From the NCBI GenBank assembly GCA_004352715.1, contig SCFE01000028.1, positions 906,884 to 970,883 on the forward strand: DNA of 64,000 bases, read 5' to 3'. The position numbers and the translations under genes are program-made. This document shows, in pieces, positions 44,540 to 55,985 of this stretch. Position 1 is the first letter of the stretch. Each line of letters starts with the position of its first letter. Origin of the DNA: Hofstenia miamia (lineage: Eukaryota; Xenacoelomorpha; Acoela). The notes beneath the pieces are model-generated. The model did not search any database and was not told where the DNA came from. It saw only the letters and a program-made list of their open reading frames with translations.

Positions 44540-44773
44540 TTAAACTATTCAAATGGGAAGCTTTTGAGTCTTGTTGTAATTTGTGGCAGCAATGATGTTA
44601 GCAGGGACACTTCTCCAGATTTCAGGGCTGCCAGGATCATTGCTGTGTTATGTTACCTGAGCCAAAGAAAGGACTTACTTTGTTTCATTGCTTATCCTCC
44701 AAGGTCACCAAGGTCATTCTTTGCTGCAAGAGTGCACCAAGCCAAGCTGTTAAAGTTTGTGAGTCAAAAATGA
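44540..44773 (+). pseudogene. SGNH-hydrolase-like fragment (possible)
   Basis: The open frame contains LVVICGSNDVSRD, which matches the GxND block III of SGNH/GDSL hydrolases, followed after about 35 residues by AYPPRSPRSF and RVHQAKLLKF, similar to the PPR...vxxlNxxL end of that fold. Block I (GDS) and the catalytic His are not seen. Such domains occur in some LINE and other transposon ORFs. Truncated, with no start codon in frame. Confidence 0.4.
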
Positions 44774-46020
44774 AATACCCTAACTATTGTAATTCAGAAC
44801 TAACTTCATAGAATTTTAAAGTAAAATGCTTCATTTGACTTAACTCATTAGAGCAAAGTGGTAGATTTTTCTACCACACATGTAAAATTGGTATATTTTC
44901 AATAAACACAGTTAAATCTTTACAATCTATATGGCATCAGATGCTCTGGAACCTAGAGAATGTTCAGAACACGTTTCATACACATACTGCCACACATGTG
45001 CACACAGCTTGGTATTGCAGTGTATAAGGGACAGCTAGAAGGATACATGTCTTGATCATGAGTATTAATTTGGTTATTACTTCTTATGCTTCCATTATTT
45101 TCAATGGTTTAATACATAAAAGTGAGTTCAGATAGTTTATTCATTAATTCAAAGTCATATAATAATTTATTACAGCATGGTGAGGTTTTTATAAGGGCTT
45201 AAATTATGTGGGTAGAAAAATCTACCCTCAGGTCTTCAAGACATCTAACTAAAGAATAAATGTTTTATAAGTATCCATTGTTTCTAAGCCTGGGGAGCCT
45301 GATGGTAGATTTTTCTACCAGCCTATATTTTCATTCATATTTATCCAATATAAGGCAAATAAATTATTTTCACCAAGTTTCATTAATCTAGCTTCAAAAT
45401 TACACTTTTGGCTCTAATGGGTTAAACAAGAAATGTGAGTATCAATAAGTAATTTTGAACATCTAGATTCTGATTATATAATCATTTTTCATCTCAAAAG
45501 ATATTTGGAAAGCAATTTCAAAATTGATCTAACAAAATTGCATTTTTAATTAAATTTCTGAAAATTGAAATTAAATTGTAAATTGATGCTGTAAGCACTT
45601 CTCAAAATGAAAAACTAAGCATAGCAATAGACTTGCAAGCTTTGAATTTACTTAAAATCAACAATAGCTTAAGAAAAATCTAGCATTAGAAAAAAAAGAA
45701 ATACCTTAGAGTGATATAATACAGAACTAACTGTACAGAATTTGAAAGTTAAATACCTCAGTTGAGTTAAACTATAAAATGCAAACATTTATAAGTAAAT
45801 TGGAACATCTAGGTACTCAATATAGGATCATCTTTTCATTTCAAAAATTTCCTAAAGAGCTGTTTCAATATCAATATTGCAAAGTTAGAATTTTTTGCAA
45901 AATTTAAGAAATATTGTATTTAATTCAACAATTTATAGAGAAAGAAGTTCTTAAAATGAAAATCTAATACCATAAATCTACACCAAAGCAACAAATTGAG
46001 GTAGAATGAGCAATTTTCAA
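44750..46020. repeat. ~345-bp diverged tandem repeat split by a MITE
   Basis: A unit with GAAATACC, CAGAACTAACT, GAACATCTAG and CAAAATGAAAA...CTAA begins at 44774 and again at 45702. The first copy is interrupted at TTAA (44840) by the piggyBac-type MITE; the second is uninterrupted. Confidence 0.65.
44844..45421. mobile_element. piggyBac-type MITE, 578 bp
   Basis: TTAA lies on each side (44840-44843, 45422-45425). The ends are inverted repeats CTCATTAGAGCAAAGTG and, from the other side, CCCATTAGAGCCAAAAGTG. There is no transposase. It contains three copies of a palindrome GGTAGATTTTTCTACC or its complement form (44860-44875, 45211-45226, 45304-45319). The paralogous repeat at 45702-45800 shows the empty TTAA site. 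Confidence 0.82.
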
Positions 46021-47929
46021 CAAAAATTCGCTTTTGGAATTCATTCACAAAAATCAAATCTCTTAAATCTGGGGAGCATTGAAAATGACACTAAGGCATT
46101 CATGAAAATTTCACAATGCAACTACTAGATCAACGTAAAAAGTAAGAGATGAACATTTTCAAGTAATTACAGATCTGTAGAAGCTGAAAATGACGTTGGT
46201 TGTTCATTTTCAACCATAGTTAAAGAGCAGTTTTCAAAGCATTTAGCAAATTTGAATTTTTTACAATTAAAGGGCTTCTCAATCTAGAAATTCAATGCCA
46301 GAAACACATTTGCCAGTCTTCAATCAATGTAGAACCATCAGGCTTTACTGAGAAGTAGTAGTCAATGATCTGAAAAGGAATATAATTGAAAACCCAGAAA
46401 TCCCAATATATTCAATACCCACAGAAAATCTCAAAGAAATTGACAGAATGAATCACAGATATCAATAAAATGGAGTAAAATGTAAATTAATTTTCAAGGT
46501 TTATCCATAATATCCATTTTCATCATCTACAATATACATTTAAGGAAACACTGATTTTTGAAAGTTTATAGGGGTGTCCTAATATGAAGTGAAATATTAC
46601 TAAACAAAATGTTAAAGACTAATGAAATTAAAACAAAATGCAGTTTTATACATAATATTTTTCAAAAAAAATCACTATAATATTTAAAAAATTGCTAACC
46701 CAACAAAATTTCGAATTATGGAAGATTGCCAGGGAATTTTGGGAAAATTATTTTGAATGGTATTTTGCAATTTTTAAAACTTTCCGTATTGAGACAGGAC
46801 CAAAAAATTAGAATCTCCTTTAAAAACTGCACATTTTGGTGTAAAAATCTTATTCCTAGCTTCATTATATTTAAAGTTATTAAAGAAAATATCCTTTTTG
46901 AAAAATTTGCACAGTTCCAGCCAACCTAGCTCAGGCAATATTGATCTTAGAGCTAAGCATGCTGAAAAACAAATTTTTTCAGTGAAATCTGTTACTTAAA
47001 ATTTCAAATAAAGCTGTGAAATCTTTAAAATTTTTGTTGTTACAGCCTGCTAAAGTTAAGGTATAATATCTAAAAGCCAACCTGGGTTTTCAAAATTAAT
47101 TGTTTTAAAAAAAATTTATGGCTGTGTGAAATTGTTGTCATGAAAATTCAAACAATTCTGATCAAAATTCAGAGCACTATTGAGATAAAACAAAAAAAAA
47201 TTTTCAAAAAAGTTGTTTTTCAAATAAATGGTATAAAAAATTTTAAAATTTAGGCTTATAAAAAAATTTATATAAACTTCTAATGTTGAGAATTTAAAAA
47301 ACCTTATAATTTTCAACTAACATTGCGTAAGAAGTTCTCAAAGTCAATATTGGTGCACTCAAACTTCCTGATCTCATGGTGGTTCACCATTAACTTACTA
47401 AGGTGAGACAAATAAAAATCATCATCATGCATTGTATGCACTATGCTTCTCCAGTACCTATGACCTAAGCCAGCTAGCAAATGATGGTATTGACCTTTGG
47501 GCGCCATTGTGCATCTATTACAAGTCTATGAAATAGGGATGGACAAATTCATCTCTCTCTTTCAACATCTGCAGTTTCTGCTCTTCAGACTTGTGTAAAT
47601 GAATCAAGGGCAAAGTAGAGGATGCATGACTAGTGGTATGAGAGGAACACAGGGTTTCATATTATTATTAACAACACCAAAAGGTGTTCATATATATAAA
47701 TTATCTAGAATAGTTACAGAGTTACTTGATAAATCCATGATTGTATCTGGAATATTCTCTTTGACAGCTGAGTTGGATGTGGGATTGTCATCCACCATAG
47801 CAGGCATTCCAGGTGCTGACTCCAGTGGATGAGTCAATAGTTGCTCATTTGACCACAAATCAATTTTCAATACTTTTGATATTCATTCTTCATCACATAC
47901 ATTCAGAACCCCCCTGGGGCAGGTCTTCT
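46021..47929. other. AT-rich, no recognised gene
   Basis: A minus frame 47507-47313 (MAPKGQYHHLLAGLGHRYWR onward, 64 residues) is open but matches nothing I know. On the same strand about 47580-47500 reads EEQKLQMLKERDEFVHPYF in another frame. These may be exon or element remnants. Confidence 0.35.
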
Positions 47930-47933
47930 GGCA

Positions 47934-49750
47934 AGTTGTGGAAGGCTGTGAGGATGGCAGGACTTGCAGCCACTTTCTCTAGTCTAACAGGAACAGTGAT
48001 AATGTGGACTTGACTCCACTAAATTCAAATGAGATGCTTAGAGTAATTTAAAAAGGTGATGCTAGTGTGCCCTTTCCATAGAGAACAGATATCAGGGGCA
48101 AAAGTAACACACTGCATCATGGGCCCAGAATGCCCAGCAATCATTTTGTTGCCTTTGGTGGTAGGATCAGCAGCTTCCAGCCTGACTATTTTCCAATTGA
48201 AAGGCTTGATAACCACATCATCTAGAGTCAGATCACTAGCTCAACTTTGTCAATAGCCATGAGTTCTTCTCTAATGGCTTCAGATTCCTTGATTAAAATA
48301 GTATTATCATTGTAATCAATGACACAACCATTTTCTTCAAGAAAGTTGCAGCCTAGTATTATGGCATGCATCAAATTCATGTTTACAGTATCAACCACAA
48401 CTAGATTTACTGTTATACATTCTCCATTTACCCAAATAACAACGCCATTCACAACACCTTTGATAGTAATGTATTCCCTGGAATGATCAAATAGCCAATG
48501 TCATGCAGGTTCCACCTGATCTCTAGTAATGTCCACTTTCCCCAACAGCTGTCAGTGATAATGGAGGGTGAGGCAACCATTTCCACTGTGGCATAAACTT
48601 TCATTCCATTTAACTCAACCAGCAGCATGTTTCTCCTCATTAGGTTGATGATGACAAGGACGTCTTGTGCTTGGTTTGCAGGAGTTGGTGCTCCTTCTAG
48701 TTAAATGCAAAGCAACTGTGGTCTTCTCCAGACAGCTCTTCTGACATGCTATTTCAGAATCTAGGTAAACACTCTACAGGCACAGTGGATATGACTGGTT
48801 TGACCACACTGATAACAGTGGTAAATCCCTTCTGGCACAGATTGCTGAGAGGGGAGTTAGCCTTTGTGAAAGTGGAGGTAGATCAGCTTGCACTTCCTCA
48901 AGTGCAAGTGGTGGATGTAACAGGGTTCTTCCTTGTGGAAGCTCAGATGCTCCTCCTACAATTGGAAATGTCCTCTTCAATTAATTGTGTGTTCTGTGCC
49001 AAGTACATTATGCTAATTGCCTTTCTAATCAAGGTCATCCCCACGGTCACATTTCAGCTCCATTTGTTTTAGGATGTTTAGAGGAAACTGCAGCACACAT
49101 AAGAAAAAAGGTCATGCCAGGAATACTCCGGGGAGGTTTTACTTAGTTGAAATAACATTCCACTTCCATAATAAAGTTACACACATTATATATCATCTTT
49201 CTTAAACTTGATTTCATGCAACAAGGTTTTGTACTGCTTTTGTACCTAAGGTTTTGTACTTTGTGCCTAATAGAGTTACACACATTATCACCTTTCTTAA
49301 ACAATTTCATGCAGCAAGGTTTTGTGCTTCTGCTTCATCTGTGGAGCTTTCTAATGGTATACAAAGTAACCAACCAACAGTTGATAGTCAGACTTAAATC
49401 TCTTGTCTAGAATCTTGTATTAAGTATATGCTAGTCCTTGTAAATAGAGAGGGAAATTAAAGTAATTGATGTTTCATTGTCAGCTCAAAAAGTAAGAACC
49501 ATTTTTCAAATGATTGGGAAACTTCATCATTTTCACTAGTAAATTTTGGCAACATGACATGCTTTTTAACATGGTTGGTAGCAATAGGCTCAGAAGGCAC
49601 AATTTGCCTACTTTGTCATTGCTGTTTCATTGTCAGCTCAAAAAATAAGAACCATTTTTCAAATGATTGGGAAACTTCATCAATTTCACCAGTAAATTTG
49701 GTAACATGGCGTGCTTATTAACATGCTTGGTAGCAGTAGGCTCAGAATTT
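47934..49750 (-). mobile_element. Ty3/gypsy element B2, truncated copy of B1
   Basis: Aligns along its length with 15894-17746 in the same orientation, about 90% identical in the protease half and closer in the gag half. It holds the linker (48216-48025), protease blocks (48640-48228: TVEMVAS with the same Asp-to-Glu and Thr-to-Met losses as B1; AIILGCNFLEENG with the Gly kept), the knuckle HCYQCGQTSHIHCACR near 48810, and the gag block MLPKFTSENDEVSQSFEKWF near 49550. There is no RT, integrase or LTR. It joins LINE 3' sequence at about 49755. Confidence 0.78.
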
Positions 49751-49754
49751 GATT

Positions 49755-49944
49755 GGATGTTTAATTCTATAGGTATTGTTATATAATATTGCCAGGAATA
49801 AGTAGTTAATTATTGATTGTTCAAAAAAACGAAATTACCTGTTTTGTGTTTCTAGAGCCTGGCAGTATACCAATACTGAAACTAATACCACTATATTATG
49901 ATAATACCGAAAAATACTGATAATGTGGTATCTTGCCTAAAATA
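49755..49944 (-). repeat. LINE copy-1-type 3' fragment, ends at a single N
   Basis: Matches 17757-17950 and 50631-50820. It breaks off at the lone N at 49945. Confidence 0.8.
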
Positions 49945-49945
49945 N

Positions 49946-50330
49946 GCTGATAAGCAGCTACAAGTGGCAAACTGGTAATGATAGCAACAGGAGTGAGCAT
50001 GACTGAGCTTAGAGTGCACAAAGTTGACAGGGTCATAGGGCAGTTTGATGAACTCACATAAGTAGGAGTGGTAACTGAAATTGTAGCAGTTTGAACACAG
50101 CTTACAGAATTGTTAAGTGGAGGCTGGGGCCCTCTCTCTGTATCATCTGACTCACAGGGTGGGTTGCTTCAAAACTGCAATAACACTATCAGTAAGGTTG
50201 GGTATCTTGCCTGAAAATTGACTTTCAAAGGATTGCATTGCCTCTGTGAACTCTTGACAAGAGATTAATCCAAGATCAAAATCTTTGGGGCCCCAAATTT
50301 GGTGTAAAAAAGTTCATGGGGGACAATGGG
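49946..50330 (-). pseudogene. Gypsy gag N-terminal fragment
   Basis: The minus frame is Pro/Thr/Val rich with SVMLTPVAIITSLP, resembling the Pro-rich stretch of gypsy A gag (VVPPAPVNITVTPT). Just beyond is GGGGCCCCAAATTTGG and GACAATGGGGGTGTTA, the latter also seen in the family C leader at 9405. Probably the missing N-terminal part of B2 gag. Confidence 0.45.
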
Positions 50331-50620
50331 GGTGTTAACTTAAGGGGTGTTCTGCTGAGAACCTCTTAATGCTCATCTTTTGACGAAAGTAAATTCTGAT
50401 GAGCATCTTTTTGCTGTATGCTTTTTTGATCCACAGTCAAAATTTTGGAGCATTCAGATGAAATTTTTTTATGTAAATCAATTTGATGAAATTGCATTCA
50501 GACAAGCATTATTTTGATGCACTGCCACTGGTTTATTCATCAATTAACTTAGTAGGAATTGTGTTTTTCTATCACTGGGAAGATTATAGTCAACACCTCA
50601 ATTACTGATTCAAAACATTA
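50331..50620. other. No recognised feature
   Basis: T-rich sequence with repeated GATGAAATT and GATGAGCATC words, probably LTR or leader of a gypsy element. Confidence 0.3.
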
Positions 50621-51053
50621 AGAAAATGAATTTGATTGGATGTTTAATTCTATAGATATTGGTATATAATATTGCCAGGAATAAGTAGTTAATTACTGAT
50701 TGTTCAAAAAAACAAAATTACCTGTTTAATGTTTCTAGACCTGGCAGTATACCAATACTGAAACCAATACTGCTAAATTATGACAATGCCAAAAAATACT
50801 AATAATGTGGTATCTTGCCTAAAGCATTCATTGCTACATTATTTCAAGTAGGCTGTGTATTGTATTCAAGCCTGCAGGTCAATGCTTGCTTTATAAAAAC
50901 TTGAAACATTTCTGTTGGAGGTATAAGATATAGCAGTTTGGAAAATTACAAAATTTCTTTGGAAAAAAATTGATTTAGAAATTTAATGTTTAGTTTTCAA
51001 TGAGTTTTTCATTGAGATGTTTTTATAATCACTTCTCTGAGGTCAGTACATAA

Positions 51054-51297
51054 TGTAACATCCTCCACCTAGCTTATTACGCCGTGTCTGATTACTGATA
51101 ATGAGTGCTCGGTAAATCGCGGGTGAGGTGTTACCAAATTGTTGAACCATCAGACCATCCTCTATTATTAACTAGTTACGTTAATCAATTAATTGAGTAT
51201 TAACTATCACTGTTTAGCTGACAGAGCGGTATGATGTTTCCTCTTCAGTTCTTCCATGGGCCACTGCCCAAAGCTGATCTCCACAACACAGCTCCTC
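51054..51297 (-). repeat. Family C LTR, partial, inserted in LINE copy 2
   Basis: TGTAACATCC begins at 51054 after ATAA (51050-51053). The uninterrupted LINE at 51959 reads GTACATAAAATG, which is the empty site. The LTR runs into a 353-N gap (51298-51650) and its other end is not seen. Confidence 0.82.
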
Positions 51298-51650
51298 NNN
51301 NNNNNNNNNNNNNNNNNNNNNNNNNNNNNNNNNNNNNNNNNNNNNNNNNNNNNNNNNNNNNNNNNNNNNNNNNNNNNNNNNNNNNNNNNNNNNNNNNNNN
51401 NNNNNNNNNNNNNNNNNNNNNNNNNNNNNNNNNNNNNNNNNNNNNNNNNNNNNNNNNNNNNNNNNNNNNNNNNNNNNNNNNNNNNNNNNNNNNNNNNNNN
51501 NNNNNNNNNNNNNNNNNNNNNNNNNNNNNNNNNNNNNNNNNNNNNNNNNNNNNNNNNNNNNNNNNNNNNNNNNNNNNNNNNNNNNNNNNNNNNNNNNNNN
51601 NNNNNNNNNNNNNNNNNNNNNNNNNNNNNNNNNNNNNNNNNNNNNNNNNN
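51298..51650. other. Assembly gap, 353 N
   Basis: The sequence after the gap repeats the LINE segment that precedes the LTR. Confidence 0.99.
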
Positions 51651-52019
51651 TGGCGGTATACGATGGCAGTATACCAATACTGCTAAATTATGACAATGCC
51701 AAAAAATACTGATAATGTGGTATCTTGCCTAAAGCATTCATTGCTACATTATTTCAAGTAGGCTGTGTATTGTATTCAAGCCTGCAGGTCAATGCTTGCT
51801 TTATAAAAACTTGAAACATTTCTGTTGGAGGTATAAGATATAGCAGTTTGGAAAATTACAAAATTTCTTTGGAAAAAAATTGATTTAGAAATTTAATGTT
51901 TAGTTTTCAATGAGTTTCTCATTGAGATGTTTTCATAATCACTTCTCTGTGGTCAGTACATAAAATGTTTGTGTAATTATGCTGACTCAAGATGAAAACA
52001 TGAAAGAATTACTGTATAG

Positions 52020-52916
52020 CACATGGTGGTCACTGCCTAACTACTAGTGTCATACTTGTTATGCCTATTGTAGAATGCTTGACTTGTGGTAGAAGCATGT
52101 GTAACACTCAGCAAGCTTCAGTCTTTAGAAATAATCAAACAACAGATGAAACTACTAGTTATTATGTACTTCTATCTATTGAGAAAACAAGAGCATGTTC
52201 ATTCCATAGGTAACAAGTATTCAGAGAACAAGTTAATACCAAACTTCTTTTTACAGATTCAGACTTCTGGCCAAAGCAAAAAACCATTTCCAATACCTAA
52301 TTTTCATCTCATTTTAGACTAGAGAAAATATAATAATTATAGCTAGCTACATGCAAACTGTGCTTCCTAACTGTACTCATCCTTATACCTAATACCTACT
52401 ATAACTCAGACTAGAGGAGTTAAACCATTGGACCATTTAAAGCCTCAGGTTATCCTACCTTTCGCCCAAAGTGACACCCTAAGCATTGATCATACTGATC
52501 AAATACATAAATATAATAAATATAATAAGTGGGCAATTTGTAAAAACTCTGTTATCTGAAAAATGCTAAAATAAAAGGTTAATCAAATATACTGCAGGGA
52601 AATTTATAATAGCAAAAGCAACTAGAAGCTAGGGTAGCAAAACATAAATTAACAAAATTAACACTTTCTGCATATTTACAAATAATAGCAATCAGTAACT
52701 TACTTATTATCAGATGGTGAGTAATAGCAGAACAAATCAGCAAGAGATACTGTGATGTCTCATTTTTAAATTTTGCAAACAAAATGGATTCCTCATACAA
52801 GCGACCAATCAAAATACAAATAAATATTAAATCAATAGTTGTACAATGACTATCATCAAATATCAATTAATCAACACAAATTGTCATTGTACAACTTAGA
52901 TGCAAATATACTACAA
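52020..52916. mobile_element. Unidentified 897-bp insertion in LINE copy 2
   Basis: LINE copy 1 is continuous across this point. The direct repeat TATAG (52015-52019 and 52917-52921) may be its target duplication. There is no coding motif. A hairpin AGTTGTACAATGAC / GTCATTGTACAACT lies at 52840-52895. It could be an old solo LTR or a nonautonomous DNA element. Confidence 0.5.
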
Positions 52917-53244
52917 TATAGCTATAATTTTCTAACGGTTAAATTGATGTGAAAATTGAATTTTAACTTTGAGTCAATAGTTGCTCCTAGATACTTAAAA
53001 GCATCTACAATAGGAAATTTACATTTAAAGTCACTGTAGAAACATCATAATTGCTTTTACTCAGGTGTAAAATACAAAATTTTGTCTTAACCTAAATAAT
53101 ATTCAACTTGTGCACACAAAAGTATTTTGACAATTTGTTACAATTCAATTCTATAGATTCTGCTGCTAGTTGCATTGATGAATTATCTCTGAAAATGCAG
53201 GTGTCATCCACATATTGGATTAAGTTGCAATAAGTTATAGAATG

Positions 53245-53434
53245 TGTGATGAAATGTTGTTGCTTACAGGCCTCAGTACAATATCATGTTTACTGATGCT
53301 TGTGGGGCTATTTATTAAACTGTAATTCTCATATTGCTCATTTTATATTAGTAATGATCTGACTGCAAAGCTTATAAGAATAAAGATAATTTGTGCTTAT
53401 TGTATTATTTAATTGATATTGGGAATTTATCACA
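53245..53434 (+). repeat. 5' LTR of gypsy E
   Basis: Carries AATAAA at about 53387 and ends TTTATCACA. A TGG-type primer site does not follow directly, so the priming mode is unclear. Confidence 0.9.
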
Positions 53435-53460
53435 ATTTACTCTTATAAGCTTAATTACCA

Positions 53461-54245
53461 ATGTCGGCTCCACTGCTAGTTATATTGACAACATGTGATG
53501 TTCAGTTGTTCAAGTCAATCTGTCCTGAATCCTGCCAGCCTGATCATCCCTCTGAAGCTGAATTTGTGTATTGGTCAAAGATGCTAAATCAGATGATTAC
53601 AAAAACAGGTGCTACGTCGAACTATGATAAGTTGGGTCTGATGTATTCAGTTGTTGGTCCAGAAAATTTCCAGTTGGTTCAGCATGCTTCTGATTTTGAT
53701 GCCACTTTGAATCTTTTGGAGAATCAATTCAAGAAATCAGTTAATCCTATTATGTGACTTTATAGACTGCACTCTAGAATCCAAATCTATCAAGGAATAT
53801 GTTTCAGCACTGAAGGTGCTCAAGGACAAATGCGAACTGACAGATAAAACAGCATTGGAGAATAGCGATGAAATGATAGTGGATGCCTTTATTTCTGGAC
53901 TAAGCAACAATGTCATGTGTCAATGGTTGCTTGAATCTGATTATCCCAGTTTGGACAAGCTGTATGAGAAAGCTCTTGCAGTTGAACTTGCCATGAAACA
54001 TCCTCATGAACTTAATAGTGCTGTGATGACGCAAACCGCTGCTGCTGGTGTTGCTGCCCCAGGTAATTCAAAGAAAAGCTGCTCCTATTGTGGTGGAGAA
54101 AGTTATCCCTGAGCCAAATGTCCAGCTGCTAATGCCAAGTGCTACAACTGCAACCAAATTTGTCATTTCAAGAGCTTTTGCAGGAAGTCAAAGACGTCAG
54201 TGAAGTCTTGGAGTTCTTTTAAGAAGAAGAAAACCTCAATTGCAA
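53461..54245 (+). pseudogene. Gypsy E gag with two zinc knuckles
   Basis: It starts MSAPLLVILTTCDVQLFK at 53461; a capsid-like region reads AEFVYWSKMLNQMIT and LMYSVVGPENFQLVQ. A frameshift near 53755 moves to the frame with EYVSALKVLKDKC and SGLSNNVMCQWLLE. Two CCHC knuckles end it: CSYCGGESYP-stop-AKC (His changed to Tyr, plus a TGA at 54110) and CYNCNQICHFKSFC (intact CX2CX4HX4C). Confidence 0.82.
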
Positions 54246-54264
54246 CAATTTCCTGAAGCAGTAC

Positions 54265-54612
54265 AGTGAAGCTATCTCTGGATAAGATTAATACTGTTTG
54301 TTTAATAGATACTGGATCTGATGAGTCTTTCATGGATTTTCATTTGTGAAGAATCATCATCTTAGCTATTCTCCATCTGCTGATAACACAGTGATACTCG
54401 CCAAAAAGCAGAAGACTGAGGCGCATTGTAGACTCACTGGTGTGATAGAGTTGAATGGTAATCAATTCCAGACTCAATTTAAAATCATGGATCTGTTTGT
54501 TCCAATGATTCTTGGTATGGATTTCCTTAAACAGCATGGTGACATCATGCTTAAACTGCAGGGTGATGAAAAAGAGATTCAGCAAAATTCAACCAATCTC
54601 TCCATTTGGTGA
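54265..54612 (+). pseudogene. Gypsy E retropepsin
   Basis: VCLIDTGSDESFMDF (active-site DTGS intact, near 54300), a stop at 54349, then a shifted frame with FKIMDLFVPMILGMDFLKQH (second block ILGMDFL). Confidence 0.82.
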
Positions 54613-54699
54613 TTCTCTTCAGGCTTTTGAATCTCAGAAATTAATCCAAATGAGGAGGAGATTTCAGTTGTCAGAAATTTGGAATTCATTTGGAAATAG

Positions 54700-55985
54700 A
54701 TCAAATGATTGTGAATGAATGGTATAATTACAGAATCTGTTAGTCCATGGTGCGCTCAAGCATGTGTAGTGAAGAAGGGTGATAAGAAACGTCTTTGAAT
54801 TGATTACAGTGAAACTGTGAATTTGTTCACCGAAACTGATGCATTTCCAGTTCCTGATGTCGAAGAAGTTTCAAAGGAAGTTTCAAAAGGGAAATATTTT
54901 TCCAAGTTGGATTTGAAAGCTGCTTACCATCATATGCCAATTCCTCCGTCAGAACAAGATTTGAAAGCTGCTTACCATCATATGCCAATTCCTCCGTCAG
55001 AACAAAAATTCACTGCATTCAAAGCTGATTGTAAATTGTATGAGTTTTGGTATTTGCCAATTTATGAACAAGGTTATTTCTGATAATAATCTAGATGTGT
55101 GTTAAACTACCTAGATGATATCATTGTTGTGGGTAACACTAAGGAGGAACACGATTTGCGCCTTAGGAAAATAGAGGAAGCCCTGAAAAACAACAAGTTG
55201 GCGATTAACACTAGCAAAAGCTGTTATGTAGTACAATCAATTTCATTTATTGGATTCCAGATCCAGCCTATGAAGTACGGACTTGATCCTAAGAGGTTGA
55301 AGGGCCTAATGGATTACCCAGTTCCAAAAACTAAAAAGGGTCTTGGAAAATTGATTGGACTTTTTGTTAACTACTCAAGATGGATATGGAATTTTTCAGA
55401 GAAATGAGCTGTCCTAAGAGAGGAATGGCCCCTGACTCAGAAAGGTCTTGATACTATTCAAATGCTAAACGATGAACTGTTGAAGGCGGTACTGTCAGTC
55501 CCAGAACCTGACATTCTCCTGATTGTATTTACAAATGCAAGTAAAGTTGCTATTGGTGGAACCCTCATGCAACTAGATAGACCTATGGCATTCTTCAGTA
55601 GAAAATTTAGTCAGTCTGAGAAATCACAATCAGTAGTGGAATTTGAAGCAATGGCCATAGTCAAGTGTTTATGAAAATGTCGACCTATGCTTGTAGCAAA
55701 AAAAGTTCAGTATTAGAACGGATCAGAAATCTCTACAGTATATATTTGGCCACAAGAAACGATCAAAATAAAAAATGATTAAATTTTGAGATGGAAACTA
55801 GAACTTTGTGAATACAAATATGATAACGAGTATAAACCTGGTTGGGTGAATCATTGTGCCGATGCATTGTCCCGTTGTGGTGCAGTTTCTGGAAAAGATG
55901 CACTTAATTTGATGCAATTACATAGAGAGTTCGATCATCCTGGCATTGCTATACTGACACGTTATTGCAAGACTAAGAATTAGCC
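54700..55985 (+). pseudogene. Gypsy E reverse transcriptase and RNase H
   Basis: Fingers near 54740-54850 (ESVSPWCAQA, FPVPDVEEV), motif A KYFSKLDLKAAYHHMPI followed by an exact 16-residue repeat, then active site LNYLDDIIVVGNTKEEHDLR (55102 on), thumb LIGLFVNYSRWI, and RNase H IVFTNASKVAIGGTL, where the usual TDAS Asp is Asn. The C-terminal RNase H block YKPGWVNHCADALSR is near 55860. Several stops occur, and a deletion may have removed part of the palm between the repeat and YLDD. Confidence 0.85.
54910..55005 (+). repeat. Exact 48-bp tandem duplication inside RT
   Basis: 54910-54957 and 54958-55005 are identical and duplicate 16 codons of RT motif A, DLKAAYHHMPIPPSEQ. Confidence 0.97.
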
